Below, piece by piece: positions 27,167-34,820 of a DNA stretch of 64,000 bases. The position numbers were made by a program, and so were the translations under genes. Origin of the DNA: Longirhabdus pacifica (GTDB lineage: Bacteria; Bacillota; Bacilli; Paenibacillales; DSM-105158); contig NZ_QXJP01000016.1 in NCBI RefSeq assembly GCF_004115085.1, positions 23,388 through 87,387 on the forward strand, read 5' to 3'. The notes beneath the pieces are model-generated. The model was given only the letters and a program-made list of their open reading frames with translations. It was not told the DNA's origin and did no database searches. How positions within the stretch are numbered: the first letter of the stretch is position 1; the number at the start of each line of letters is the position of its first letter.

Positions 27167-27250
27167 CCCTTCTTTATCTGTACCTATAGGATCATGCAGT
27201 GAAATATCTTTTCTTGTCTTCTTTAATGAGCGCAGGTGCATTAAAATTTC
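27162..27250 (-). CDS. sigK: sigK middle segment (29 codons) between the two elements
   Basis: On the minus strand the frame reads [27 protein letters not shown] and NE, the stretch of sigma-K that follows CIENE and precedes the LIDVL segment. It is absent from both other segments. It contributes exactly 87 nt after both crossovers (27248 to 27162), that is, residues 113-142 with a split glutamate codon (GA|A) at each end. It has neither start nor stop and no function alone. Flanking bases belong to element B (above 27250) and element A (below 27162). Confidence 0.95.
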
Positions 27251-27274
27251 GATTCTAATAACAGGAGTAGTGCG
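27249..27274. other. Attachment site, left end of element B
   Basis: Core TC at 27249-27250 (GA on the sigK strand). The internal arm reads GATTCTAATAACAGGAGTAG and is inverted relative to 34821-34844. It touches the 3' end of the recombinase gene. Confidence 0.9.
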
Positions 27275-28777
27275 TCAAAAACTGTATATTTCTATGGTGT
27301 CATCGAATACCTTCACTTCTCTTATGACTAATCGGATCAATTCATATTTAATTTCAAAGGCCACACCCTCTTTTCCTGTAGACATATAATATTCCAGCGC
27401 TTGCTTCATCGTTTTTTTGTTATGCTCTGTGGATTTTAAATGCTTCGTCATCTGATATTTTTCTAGTTTAGCGGTAAGCTCTTCTTCTTCTTCTTTTAAA
27501 TCGGCAAGCATGCCTTTCATTTCTTCCTCACTAATATCCGCTCCACCTTTTGCAAATAAATGTAAGAGTTTTTTCCTGCCACTTCTCACTTGCTCCAGTT
27601 GTTTTGTGATTCTAGCGATTTCCCCTTCCTCAAAGGTATGAGAAGTAGATTCATTCTCTGATGCTGCTGCAATTTTATCCGGTTGATTTAACCAGTCGTG
27701 CACTTTTTTCCAAACCAAATCATCTAATACTTCGCACTTTATTCTTTTCCCACAACCTTTACATTTGGCTCCAGACGTACTTTTGACATCACTATATTCA
27801 AATATATATGTATTCCAATTCTTTGCCTTTCTACCTGTCATCGTATTATGACACTTCCCGCAACGAACGATCCCTGACAGTAAGTATTTATGTTTGCTCT
27901 GTTTTGCATGTCTGCGCTTGGCCTCCGATAATTTTTTTTGCGCGTATTCAAATGTCATTTCGTCCACGATAACTGGAACGGCTATGTCTATCCATTCATG
28001 CTTTGGCCGTAATTTTACCGATACTTTTTCATCCTGCGCAAGATGCTTATTGCCTAGCATCCCTTCTGTATTCCATTTGTTCTGATAAAATAACCCTGTA
28101 TACGTTTGGTTCATTAAAATCTGTCGCACCACCTGCCTGTGCCATACCCCTCTTCCTTTTTTTGTGGGGACTTTCCTTTCCGTTAAATACGTTGCTATCC
28201 CATTTATGCCTTTTGCGATGTCATTCGGAGTCGTAAACAAATCAAAGATTAAACGAACAATTTCTGCTTCTTCTTCAATAATATAAAACTGACATGTTTC
28301 TTTATCATAGCCGTAACCATATACTTGATAATCTCGCACAATTTTACCTTGCTTCGCTTTCTCACGTCTGCCTCTGCTCATCCGTTCATTAATTTTCGCT
28401 TTTTCAAATTCAGAAATAGCCCCGCGCATGGAATAAAATAGCTGTCCTTCTGGTGTTTTCGCATACTCCCCGCTAACGAAGACAATGTCGACTCCTTTCC
28501 GCTCCCATTCATCCGTAATAATCAGTTGATTCATGAGCTTTCTGGAAAGGCGATCGGGATCATAGCAAACTACTTTGTGAATCATACCCTCTTTCACATC
28601 TTGCCGTAGTCTTGAAAGAGCCGGTCGATCCAAAAACTCCCCTGAAAAGCCATCATCTATGTATGTTTTTACCTCGTGGCTCTGCGCTTTCTGTTTCGCC
28701 TGACGAACTTGATCGCTTATCGAGTAACCTTTCTTGGCTTGATCTTCCGTGCTGACTCTCGCATATATGGCTATCAT
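27275..28777 (-). CDS. spoIVCA: SpoIVCA-type large serine recombinase (element B)
   Basis: A 500-residue recombinase, the length of B. subtilis SpoIVCA. It begins MIAIYARVSTEDQAKKGYSI (catalytic serine in RVSTEDQ), has DDGFSGEFLDRPALSRL near 46, CYDPDRLSRKLMNQLIITDE near 72, GEYAKTPEGQLFYSMRGAIS near 104 and WHRQVVRQILMN in the Recombinase domain near 210. A zinc ribbon with CGKCHNT follows, and a coiled coil lies at about 385-455. It ends 25 nt from the left attachment site. ATG 28777 follows GGAGG; a longer frame to 28801 is less likely. In B. subtilis this enzyme is made in the mother cell under sigma-E; I could not fix the promoter here. Confidence 0.95.
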   Translation of the reverse strand: MIAIYARVSTEDQAKKGYSISDQVRQAKQKAQSHEVKTYIDDGFSGEFLDRPALSRLRQDVKEGMIHKVVCYDPDRLSRKLMNQLIITDEWERKGVDIVFVSGEYAKTPEGQLFYSMRGAISEFEKAKINERMSRGRREKAKQGKIVRDYQVYGYGYDKETCQFYIIEEEAEIVRLIFDLFTTPNDIAKGINGIATYLTERKVPTKKGRGVWHRQVVRQILMNQTYTGLFYQNKWNTEGMLGNKHLAQDEKVSVKLRPKHEWIDIAVPVIVDEMTFEYAQKKLSEAKRRHAKQSKHKYLLSGIVRCGKCHNTMTGRKAKNWNTYIFEYSDVKSTSGAKCKGCGKRIKCEVLDDLVWKKVHDWLNQPDKIAAASENESTSHTFEEGEIARITKQLEQVRSGRKKLLHLFAKGGADISEEEMKGMLADLKEEEEELTAKLEKYQMTKHLKSTEHNKKTMKQALEYYMSTGKEGVAFEIKYELIRLVIREVKVFDDTIEIYSF

Positions 28778-28868
28778 GAAACTTCCTCCAATATTGTTCA
28801 TATAAATATTGATAGCAAGCCTGCCTTATCTTGCTGTCCTGCTTTGGCGGGATAAACTTCACTTGCAT
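28653..28868 (-). CDS. Possible small protein overlapping the recombinase start in another frame
   Basis: A 71-codon frame begins MQVKFIPPKQDSKIRQACYQ directly behind a strong GGAGGTGA site and runs 125 nt into the recombinase gene in a different frame. The recombinase start and its own GGAGG lie inside it. It may be a translated leader that couples ribosomes to the recombinase, or a chance frame. No family is recognised. Confidence 0.4.
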   Translation of the reverse strand: MQVKFIPPKQDSKIRQACYQYLYEQYWRKFHDSHICESQHGRSSQERLLDKRSSSSGETESAEPRGKNIHR

Positions 28869-29166
28869 CGTGAATCACCTCCATAATGCATATGAAGGCA
28901 ACGCTTGGACATATGTTACGGAAGAACAACAGCGTACATATGGATGATGGGGAAACACAGCACCCTTTTTAAAAAAGTAAATGGGGATACAAACAAGTGT
29001 TACAATAGTTGATGTGAAAGCAAAAAAACTCTACTATAAAAATAGGTTAAAGTGAGTGACTTATTTCAGCGCTGTATATTTCAACGCTCATACTTACGTG
29101 ATAGTAGTTTAAGAAATATTGGTATGTTTCAGGATGGGTTAACCATAAAGGAGGTACTGTAACATT
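28869..29166. other. Intergenic region between recombinase B and cargo
   Basis: Divergent promoter region for the recombinase (minus) and the small frame at 29167 (plus). I see no gene and no clear -35/-10 pair; candidates such as TTACAATAG are weak. Confidence 0.4.
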
Positions 29167-29319
29167 TTGTGGAAAAATATCATTTTCGATGTTATCTTTA
29201 TATCTTTTGGTTCTTTTGCACTGTTAGTAGCTATTTTATCTAAAGATTTAATTTTTATTGTTGTTTCCATTTTCTTTCTTACTATGGGCATCTATATACT
29301 TAGATCACGTTTTAAGTAA
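29167..29319 (+). CDS. Small two-helix membrane peptide
   Basis: A 50-residue frame from TTG 29167 with two hydrophobic stretches (FISFGSFALLVAILSKDL and IVVSIFFLTMGIYIL) and a basic end (RSRFK). AAGGAGG lies 12 nt upstream, which is rather far; an ATT at 29164 would be better spaced. The function is unknown. Confidence 0.45.
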   Translation: MWKNIIFDVIFISFGSFALLVAILSKDLIFIVVSIFFLTMGIYILRSRFK

Positions 29320-29346
29320 TGACTCAATGAACCAACTTACATATTA

Positions 29347-29427
29347 ATTAGTGATGTCAGTCGTAGAGATTATGTAGTACATGATATGATGGAGTTGTTT
29401 GAAGTTAGGGAGTATGTTGCTAAGTAG
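29347..29427 (+). pseudogene. Relic of a third kelch-FN3 gene (last 26 codons)
   Basis: The frame reads ISDVSRRDYVVHDMMELFEV then REYVAK and TAG. It matches the last residues of the two kelch proteins in this element. Everything upstream of it is missing. It is followed by a toxin module just as the intact copies are, so it marks an old duplication with deletion. Confidence 0.85.
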
Positions 29428-29471
29428 CAGCTTCCCTACTCTACAGTTTAAATATATGGTATAATATGCTC

Positions 29472-29622
29472 ATCAACATGATACGATAATAAAAAGGAGT
29501 CGGGTGCAGCCGACTCCCTGTATAACATTTGTGTGGGAATTCCCTCCATGATGTTTAAATCAAGTTATGCTTTTGGAAATAACCCACGTTGATTTTGCCG
29601 AACCGAGTGGGTTATTTCCTGT
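29472..29622 (+). ncRNA. Antisense antitoxin RNA, module 1
   Basis: TATAAT at 29460-29465 predicts a start near 29472. The RNA would begin with the GGAGTCGG/CCGACTCC hairpin and end at GGAAATAACCCAC/GTGGGTTATTTCC (29575-29619). It overlaps the 3' end of the toxin transcript on the other strand, as in TxpA/RatA-type type I systems. The -35 region here is weak because the kelch relic was fused upstream. Confidence 0.65.
29496..29517 (-). terminator. Terminator of toxin transcript, module 1
   Basis: On the minus strand GGAGTCGG pairs with CCGACTCC and is followed by TTTTTATTATCG. The same hairpin forms near the 5' end of the antisense RNA on the plus strand. Confidence 0.75.
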
Positions 29623-29692
29623 TATCGATGTAAGTTAACAACGCAAGAATAAACAATCCAAACGCTATGACTTCACCGAAGGAAATATGCAT
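29612..29692 (-). CDS. Holin-like type I toxin peptide, module 1
   Basis: A 26-residue single-helix peptide: MHISFGEVIAFGLFILALL then TYIDNRK. It matches the putative holin-like toxin (TxpA/BsrG-type) pattern of short N-terminus, one transmembrane helix and basic tail. The third-codon ATG of a slightly longer frame is chosen because GGAGGT then lies 7 nt away. The B. subtilis skin element also carries txpA/ratA and bsrH modules. Confidence 0.82.
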   Translation of the reverse strand: MHISFGEVIAFGLFILALLTYIDNRK

Positions 29693-29739
29693 AGGCATCA
29701 CCTCCCTCTTTGAGAGTGGAAGTGAGCCGACTAACCATT

Positions 29740-29770
29740 AAGAACAACTATAAAGTTGTTCTTTTTCTTT
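29740..29770 (+). terminator. Plus-strand terminator upstream of kelch gene 1
   Basis: AAGAACAACT pairs with AGTTGTTCTT and runs into TTTTCTTT. It would stop readthrough from the antitoxin RNA before the kelch gene. A near copy is at 32508-32538. Confidence 0.75.
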
Positions 29771-29926
29771 ACCCAAACTTAACCGATATAAATTAAGTAG
29801 TTGAGATTAATAAATTACATAATATTTATAATTAAACATATTATGAATAATTATCATGGACATACCATCTTGTTCGTTGTAATCTAGTATTCGAATTACA
29901 TAAAATACTAACGAGGTGGTAGAAAA

Positions 29927-31519
29927 ATGAAGAAATTATTCAGTTTGTTATTGATGATGGCAATGGTATTTACGATTGTTCCTATGGCGGCATTTGGGGC
30001 TGATGGTGGTGATACTTGGGTGACAAAAGCTTATATGAATAATGAACGCAGTTATTTTACAAGTGAAGTCGTAGATGAAAAAATGTATGTTTTTGGGGGT
30101 AAGAATGAAGCTAATAAAATTATATCCAATGTAGAGATGTACGATCCTGTAACAGATACTTGGACAACAAAAGCAGATATGCCAACTATAAGAATAAACC
30201 ATACAAGTGAAGTGATTGATGGCAAAGTATATGTTTTTGGGGGTCAAAATGAAGCTAGTGAAAGTTTATCCAGTGTTGAGATGTATGATCCAATTACAGA
30301 TACTTGGACAGAAAAAACTATCATGACAACAGCAAGACATAGTCATACAAGTGAAGTGATTGATGACAAAGTGTATGTTTTTGGCGGTTATGACGGCAGT
30401 GATAGTGTAAGCAGTGTAGAAATGTACGATCCTGTAACAAACACATGGACAACAAAAGAGAGTATGGAAACTAGAAGAAACGATCATACAAGTGAAGTGA
30501 TTGATGGCAAAGTATATGTTTTTGCTGGTTTCAGCTCTAATGTCGGATATGAAGTGAGTGTAGAAATCTACGATCCAGTTATGGATGCATGGGCAACAAA
30601 AGCAAGTATGACTAAAAAAAGAGCAAGGCATACAAGTGAAGTGATTGATGGAAAAATATATGTTTTTGGCGGTAATGACGGCAGTGGTGGGTTGAATAGT
30701 GTAGAAATGTACGATCCTGTTACAGATGCATGGACAACAAAATCAAACATGCAAACAGGTAGAGATTTTCTTGCAAGTGAAGTTGTAAATGGAAAAGTAT
30801 ATATCATTGGAGGTTTAACTAATCAAATTAAGATTTTGTCCAGTGTAGAAATGTACGATCCTGTAACAGACACATGGACAACAAAAGCGAACATGCAAAC
30901 GGGTAGATTATTGCTTGAAAATGAAATAATTAATGGAAAGCTATATGTTATAGGAGGTGTTGGTGTTGGAAACGATTATTTATCTAGTGTGGAAATGTAT
31001 ACCCCAAGTGATATTAACATTAATGCACCACTAAACCTAACAGCAACAGGTGGCGACGCTAAAGTAACACTAAATTGGAACGAGGTAACAGACGCAGACA
31101 CCTACAACGTCTACCGCTCTCTAACTTCTGGTGGTCTATATACTTCAGTAGCAACAAACGTATATGGTACATCATATGTAGATAGCCCACTTACAAACGG
31201 CACAACATACTATTACGTGGTAACCGCAGTGAATGAAAACGGTGAAAGCGCATATTCTAACGAAGCAAGCGCAACACCGCAAGCAGATGATAATAATAAC
31301 CGTGCTATTCTAACGATTATACTAAATAGTGGATTATTGAAAGAGTACGATGTCAGTATGAGCGAAGTAAATCAATTCATGACATGGTACGAAAATAAAT
31401 CATCTCTATTTTACAAGTTCGAAAAAGATTATAACTTAGGTAGCGATGTCAGCCGTACAGATTATGTCGTAAATGATATGATTGAGTTGTTCGAAGTTAG
31501 GGAGTATGTTGCTAAATAA
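29927..31519 (+). CDS. Secreted kelch-repeat / FN3 protein 1
   Basis: A 530-residue exported protein. Residues 1-25 are a signal peptide ending FGA. Seven kelch repeats of about 48 residues span 29-360 (typical unit: YVFGG, then SVEMYDPVTDTWTTK) and should form a beta-propeller. An FN3 domain is at about 363-450 (NAPLNLTATGG to ASATPQ). The last 75 residues form an uncharacterised domain (NRAILTIILNSGLLKEYDV to LFEVREYVAK). Start ATG follows GAGGTGG. From the FN3 domain on, the DNA is nearly identical to the second copy at 32694. Ligand and function are unknown. Confidence 0.88.
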   Translation: MKKLFSLLLMMAMVFTIVPMAAFGADGGDTWVTKAYMNNERSYFTSEVVDEKMYVFGGKNEANKIISNVEMYDPVTDTWTTKADMPTIRINHTSEVIDGKVYVFGGQNEASESLSSVEMYDPITDTWTEKTIMTTARHSHTSEVIDDKVYVFGGYDGSDSVSSVEMYDPVTNTWTTKESMETRRNDHTSEVIDGKVYVFAGFSSNVGYEVSVEIYDPVMDAWATKASMTKKRARHTSEVIDGKIYVFGGNDGSGGLNSVEMYDPVTDAWTTKSNMQTGRDFLASEVVNGKVYIIGGLTNQIKILSSVEMYDPVTDTWTTKANMQTGRLLLENEIINGKLYVIGGVGVGNDYLSSVEMYTPSDININAPLNLTATGGDAKVTLNWNEVTDADTYNVYRSLTSGGLYTSVATNVYGTSYVDSPLTNGTTYYYVVTAVNENGESAYSNEASATPQADDNNNRAILTIILNSGLLKEYDVSMSEVNQFMTWYENKSSLFYKFEKDYNLGSDVSRTDYVVNDMIELFEVREYVAK

Positions 31520-31611
31520 CATCTTCTCCACTATGCAATTTAAATATATGTGGTATAATTAACTCATCAAATGCTAAATAAAGTACTCACATTCGTAGGT
31601 ATAATTTAAGC

Positions 31612-31765
31612 ATCAACATGATACGATAATAAAAAGGAACCAGCTGTAACTGGTTCCCTGTACAACACTTGTGTGGGAATTCCCTCCAAGATGTTAAAAA
31701 TAATTTATGTTGCGAAATAACCCACTCGGTCTGTGAAAACCATTTGAGTGGGTTATTTCTTTTTC
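31612..31765 (+). ncRNA. Antisense antitoxin RNA, module 2
   Basis: TATAAT at 31600-31605, with a second TATAAT at 31554-31559 from a duplicated promoter. The RNA carries a GGAACCAG/CTGGTTCC hairpin, a different sequence from modules 1, 3 and 5 but with the same fold. It ends at GAAATAACCCACTC/GAGTGGGTTATTTC (31714-31759). Confidence 0.65.
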
Positions 31766-31833
31766 TCGATGTAAGTTAACAACGCAAGAATAAACAATCC
31801 AAACGCTATTACTTCACCGAAGGAAATATGCAT
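31753..31833 (-). CDS. Holin-like type I toxin peptide, module 2
   Basis: A 26-residue peptide with the same helix as module 1 and a C-terminus TYIEKKK instead of TYIDNRK. The AAGGAGGT site is 7 nt upstream. Its antisense RNA runs opposite over its 3' end. Confidence 0.82.
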   Translation of the reverse strand: MHISFGEVIAFGLFILALLTYIEKKK

Positions 31834-31893
31834 AGGCATCACCTCCTTATAGGAGGGAGCCTTCCCACTCAGTTGATGTTGTACATGTTCATA

Positions 31894-31922
31894 TTAACAC
31901 AATTATCAGTTTATGGTATAAT
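31894..31922 (+). promoter_or_regulatory. Sigma-A promoter of antitoxin RNA 3
   Basis: TTAACA (31894-31899), 17 nt, TATAAT (31917-31922). The same promoter is found at 32208-32236 and 34474-34502 for modules 4 and 6. Confidence 0.82.
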
Positions 31923-31928
31923 ATACTC

Positions 31929-32074
31929 GTCAACATGATACCATAATAAAAAGGAGTCGGTTGCAGCCGACTCCCTGTACAACATTTGTGTGGGAATTCC
32001 CTCCATGATGTTTTAAATTGAAAGTTATAGAAATAACCCACTTCTCTTTGGATGGATGAGTGGGTTATTTCCTG
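31929..32074 (+). ncRNA. Antisense antitoxin RNA, module 3
   Basis: It starts about 7 nt after TATAAT 31917-31922, has the GGAGTCGG/CCGACTCC hairpin and ends at AAATAACCCACT/AGTGGGTTATTT (32031-32070). It overlaps the toxin 3 transcript. Confidence 0.68.
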
Positions 32075-32145
32075 TTTTCGATGTAAGTTAACAACGCAAG
32101 AATAAACAATCCGAACGCTATGACTTCACCGAAGGAAATATGCAT
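32065..32145 (-). CDS. Holin-like type I toxin peptide, module 3
   Basis: A 26-residue peptide of the module 1 class with C-terminus TYIENRK. The GGAGGT site is 7 nt before ATG 32145. Confidence 0.82.
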   Translation of the reverse strand: MHISFGEVIAFGLFILALLTYIENRK

Positions 32146-32242
32146 AGGCATCACCTCCTTATATGGAGGGAGCCTTCCCACTCAAATTGATGTTGTACAT
32201 GTTCATATTAACACAATTATCAGTTTATGGTATAATATACTC

Positions 32243-32390
32243 GTCAACATGATACGATAATAAAAAGACCGCAGGTGCTGCTAACACCCACGGTCAGTAC
32301 AACTGATGATCTCCAAAAAGGGATCGGCTCATAAATTGATCAAACTGTAGACTGCCTGAGCTGCGAACTCAAGGGCAGTCTATTTGCGTC
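32243..32390 (+). ncRNA. Antisense antitoxin RNA, module 4 (class 2)
   Basis: Promoter TTAACA-17-TATAAT at 32208-32236. The RNA has a GACCG...CGGTC hairpin near its 5' end and a TAGACTGCC/GGCAGTCTA terminator (32348-32382) whose 3' arm overlaps the end of the toxin frame. Confidence 0.65.
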
Positions 32391-32460
32391 TATCGGACAT
32401 TATCATTACGATCAATGACCCGAAAGCAATCATTAACGTTATAACTTGATAAGTGTCCAT
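32380..32460 (-). CDS. Holin-like type I toxin peptide, module 4 (class 2)
   Basis: A 26-residue peptide MDTYQVITLMIAFGSLIVMI ending MSDRRK. It has the same architecture as the class 1 toxins but a different sequence. ATG 32460 is preceded by AGGTG; an in-frame ATG two codons upstream is too close to it. Confidence 0.8.
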   Translation of the reverse strand: MDTYQVITLMIAFGSLIVMIMSDRRK

Positions 32461-32507
32461 ATGCATCACCTACCTCTTTGAGAGTGGAAGTGAGCCGACT
32501 AACCCTC

Positions 32508-32538
32508 AAGAACAACTTTAAAGTTGTTCTTTTTCTTT
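32508..32538 (+). terminator. Plus-strand terminator upstream of kelch gene 2
   Basis: AAGAACAACTTT pairs exactly with AAAGTTGTTCTT and is followed by TTTCTTTT. It is a copy of the hairpin at 29740. Confidence 0.78.
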
Positions 32539-32693
32539 TCCTATACTTAGACGATATAAATTAAGTAAGCGAGATAAATAAATTACATAATATTAATAAT
32601 TAAACATATTATGCATAATTATCATGGACATACCATCTCGTTCGTTGTAATCTAGTATTCGAATTACATAAAATACTAAAAAGGTGGAGAAAT

Positions 32694-34151
32694 ATGAAGA
32701 AATTATTTAGTTTGTTACTGATGATGGCAATGGTTTTTACGATTGTTCCTGTGGCGATGTTTGCTGCTGATAGCGGTGGTACGTGGGAGACCGGGACACC
32801 GATGACTACTGCTAGATATGGTCATGGTGTCGCTGAAGTAAATGGGAAAATATATGTTATTGGGGGTTATTCTTCTGATATAGGTCATCTGAATACTGTG
32901 GAGATGTATAACCCTGAAACAAACACATGGACAACTAAAAGTCCTATGCCAACTAGTAGACTTATTTTTGGTACTGCTGTAGTTAACGGAAAAATCTACG
33001 CTATAGGTGGACAAGACAAAAATCTTAATCGATTAGATGTTGTTGAAATGTATGATCCTGATACAGACTCATGGACAACTAAAAGTCCTATGCCAACTAA
33101 AAGACATAGCCCTGGAGTAGAAGAAATAAATGGTAATATTTATGTTATAGGTGGTTATAGTCAAAATAGCAAAAACTTAACGACAGTAGAAATGTATGAT
33201 CCATATACAGATGATTGGGAAACTATGAATTCAATGCCCACTGAAAGACGTTTATTAGATGTGGCAGTTTCTCAAAGCAAAATTTATGCTTTTGGGGGGT
33301 TTAGTGATTCAGGTTATTTAAATATTATTGAAGAGTATAGTCCCGATACAGACTCATGGACAACTAAAAGTCCTATGCCAACTAAACGCAGTATGACTAC
33401 TTCAGTAGTTTTGAAAAACAAAATATATGTTATTGGTGGGCATAATTATGATGAGTTAAATGAAGATATGAGGTTAGACACTGTAGAGGTTTATGATCCT
33501 AATTCAAATAGTTGGGAAACTAAAGAAAAAATGATAACTGGAAGAAGTCACGCTGGTTCAGTAATATTAAATAATAAAATTTATGTATTAGGTGGTCTTA
33601 GTAATACGACTGAACTAAACACAGTAGAAATTTACACTCCAGAAAGTGAGGTAGACGCACCCCTAAACCTAACAGCAACTGGTGGTAATGCTAAAGTAAC
33701 GTTAAACTGGACCGAGGTAACAGAAGCAGACACCTACAACGTCTACCGTTCCCTTACTTCTGGTGGTCCATACACATCTGTAGCAACAAACGTATACAGT
33801 ACATCATATGTAGATAGCCCACTTACAAACGGCACAACATACTATTACGTGGTAACCGCAGTGAATGAAAACGGTGAAAGCGCATATTCTAACGAAGCAA
33901 GCGCAACACCGCAAGCAGATGATAATAATAACCGTGCTATTCTAACGATTATACTGAATAGTGGATTATTGAAAGAATACGATGTCAGTATGAGCGAAGT
34001 AAATCAATTCATGACATGGTATGAAAGTAAGTCATCACTTTTCTATCAGTTTGAGAAGGACTACAACTTAGGTAGCGATATTAGCCGTACAGATTATGTG
34101 GTACATGATATGATCGAGTTGTTTGAAGTCAGGGAATATGAAGCTAAATAG
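32694..34151 (+). CDS. Secreted kelch-repeat / FN3 protein 2
   Basis: A 485-residue paralogue of the protein at 29927. It has the same signal peptide (MKKLFSLLLMMAMVF), six kelch repeats (for example KIYVIGG then TVEMYNPETNTWTTKSPM) at about 28-325, an FN3 domain at about 328-415 and the same 75-residue C-terminal domain ending LFEVREYEAK. The propellers have diverged strongly while the FN3/C-terminal DNA is almost identical, which suggests gene conversion or a recent duplication of the 3' part. Start ATG follows AAGGTGG. Function unknown. Confidence 0.88.
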   Translation: MKKLFSLLLMMAMVFTIVPVAMFAADSGGTWETGTPMTTARYGHGVAEVNGKIYVIGGYSSDIGHLNTVEMYNPETNTWTTKSPMPTSRLIFGTAVVNGKIYAIGGQDKNLNRLDVVEMYDPDTDSWTTKSPMPTKRHSPGVEEINGNIYVIGGYSQNSKNLTTVEMYDPYTDDWETMNSMPTERRLLDVAVSQSKIYAFGGFSDSGYLNIIEEYSPDTDSWTTKSPMPTKRSMTTSVVLKNKIYVIGGHNYDELNEDMRLDTVEVYDPNSNSWETKEKMITGRSHAGSVILNNKIYVLGGLSNTTELNTVEIYTPESEVDAPLNLTATGGNAKVTLNWTEVTEADTYNVYRSLTSGGPYTSVATNVYSTSYVDSPLTNGTTYYYVVTAVNENGESAYSNEASATPQADDNNNRAILTIILNSGLLKEYDVSMSEVNQFMTWYESKSSLFYQFEKDYNLGSDISRTDYVVHDMIELFEVREYEAK

Positions 34152-34195
34152 CAGCTTCCCTACTCTACAGTTTAAATATATGGTATAATATGCTC

Positions 34196-34343
34196 ATCAA
34201 CATGATACGATAATAAAAAGGAGTCGGTTGCAGCCGACTCCCTATACAACACTATGTGGGAATTTCCCTCCTATTGTGTTTAAAACAATTTTGTCTAAGA
34301 AATAACCCACGATGATTTAGCTGTCAAGTGGGTTATTTCCTGT
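34196..34343 (+). ncRNA. Antisense antitoxin RNA, module 5
   Basis: TATAAT at 34184-34189, directly behind the end of kelch gene 2. GGAGTCGG/CCGACTCC hairpin, end at AAATAACCCAC/GTGGGTTATTT (34300-34338). Confidence 0.65.
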
Positions 34344-34413
34344 TTTCGATGTAAGTTAACAACGCAAGAATAAACAATCCAAACGCTATTACTTCACCGA
34401 AGGAAATATGCAT
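34333..34413 (-). CDS. Holin-like type I toxin peptide, module 5
   Basis: A 26-residue class 1 peptide with C-terminus TYIENRK and the AAGGAGGT site 7 nt upstream of ATG 34413. Confidence 0.82.
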   Translation of the reverse strand: MHISFGEVIAFGLFILALLTYIENRK

Positions 34414-34508
34414 AGGCATCACCTCCTTATAGGAGGGAGCCTTCCCACTCAGTTGATGTTGTACATGTTCATATTAACACAATTATCAGTTTATGGTATA
34501 ATATACTC

Positions 34509-34652
34509 GTCAACATGATATGATAATAAAAAGACCGCAGGTGATGGTAACACCCACGGTCAGTACAACAGGTGATCTCCGTAAGGGGATCGGCTCATAG
34601 ATTACTGTGTAGACTGCCTGATCTGCGAACTCAAGGGCAGTCTATTTGCGTC
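34509..34652 (+). ncRNA. Antisense antitoxin RNA, module 6 (class 2)
   Basis: Promoter TTAACA-17-TATAAT at 34474-34502; nearly identical to module 4, with a TAGACTGCC/GGCAGTCTA terminator. Confidence 0.65.
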
Positions 34653-34722
34653 TATCGGACATTATCATCACGATCAATGACCCCAAAGCAATCATTAACG
34701 TTATAACTTGATAAGTGTCCAT
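34642..34722 (-). CDS. Holin-like type I toxin peptide, module 6 (class 2)
   Basis: The same 26-residue class 2 peptide as module 4 (MDTYQVITLM, ending MSDRRK). It is the last cargo gene before the sigK N-segment. Confidence 0.8.
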   Translation of the reverse strand: MDTYQVITLMIALGSLIVMIMSDRRK

Positions 34723-34820
34723 ATGCATCAACTCCCTCTTTGAGAGTGGAAGTGAGCCGACTAACCCTTGAGGAGCCATTCTATTATACGGGTAATGAAA
34801 AGATTAATTCATCTTTCCAT

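Noticed and set aside
29948..30807. Minus-strand frames opposite kelch gene 1, rich in Cys/His/Phe
   Set aside because: Their periodicity mirrors the kelch repeats on the other strand; no start sites.
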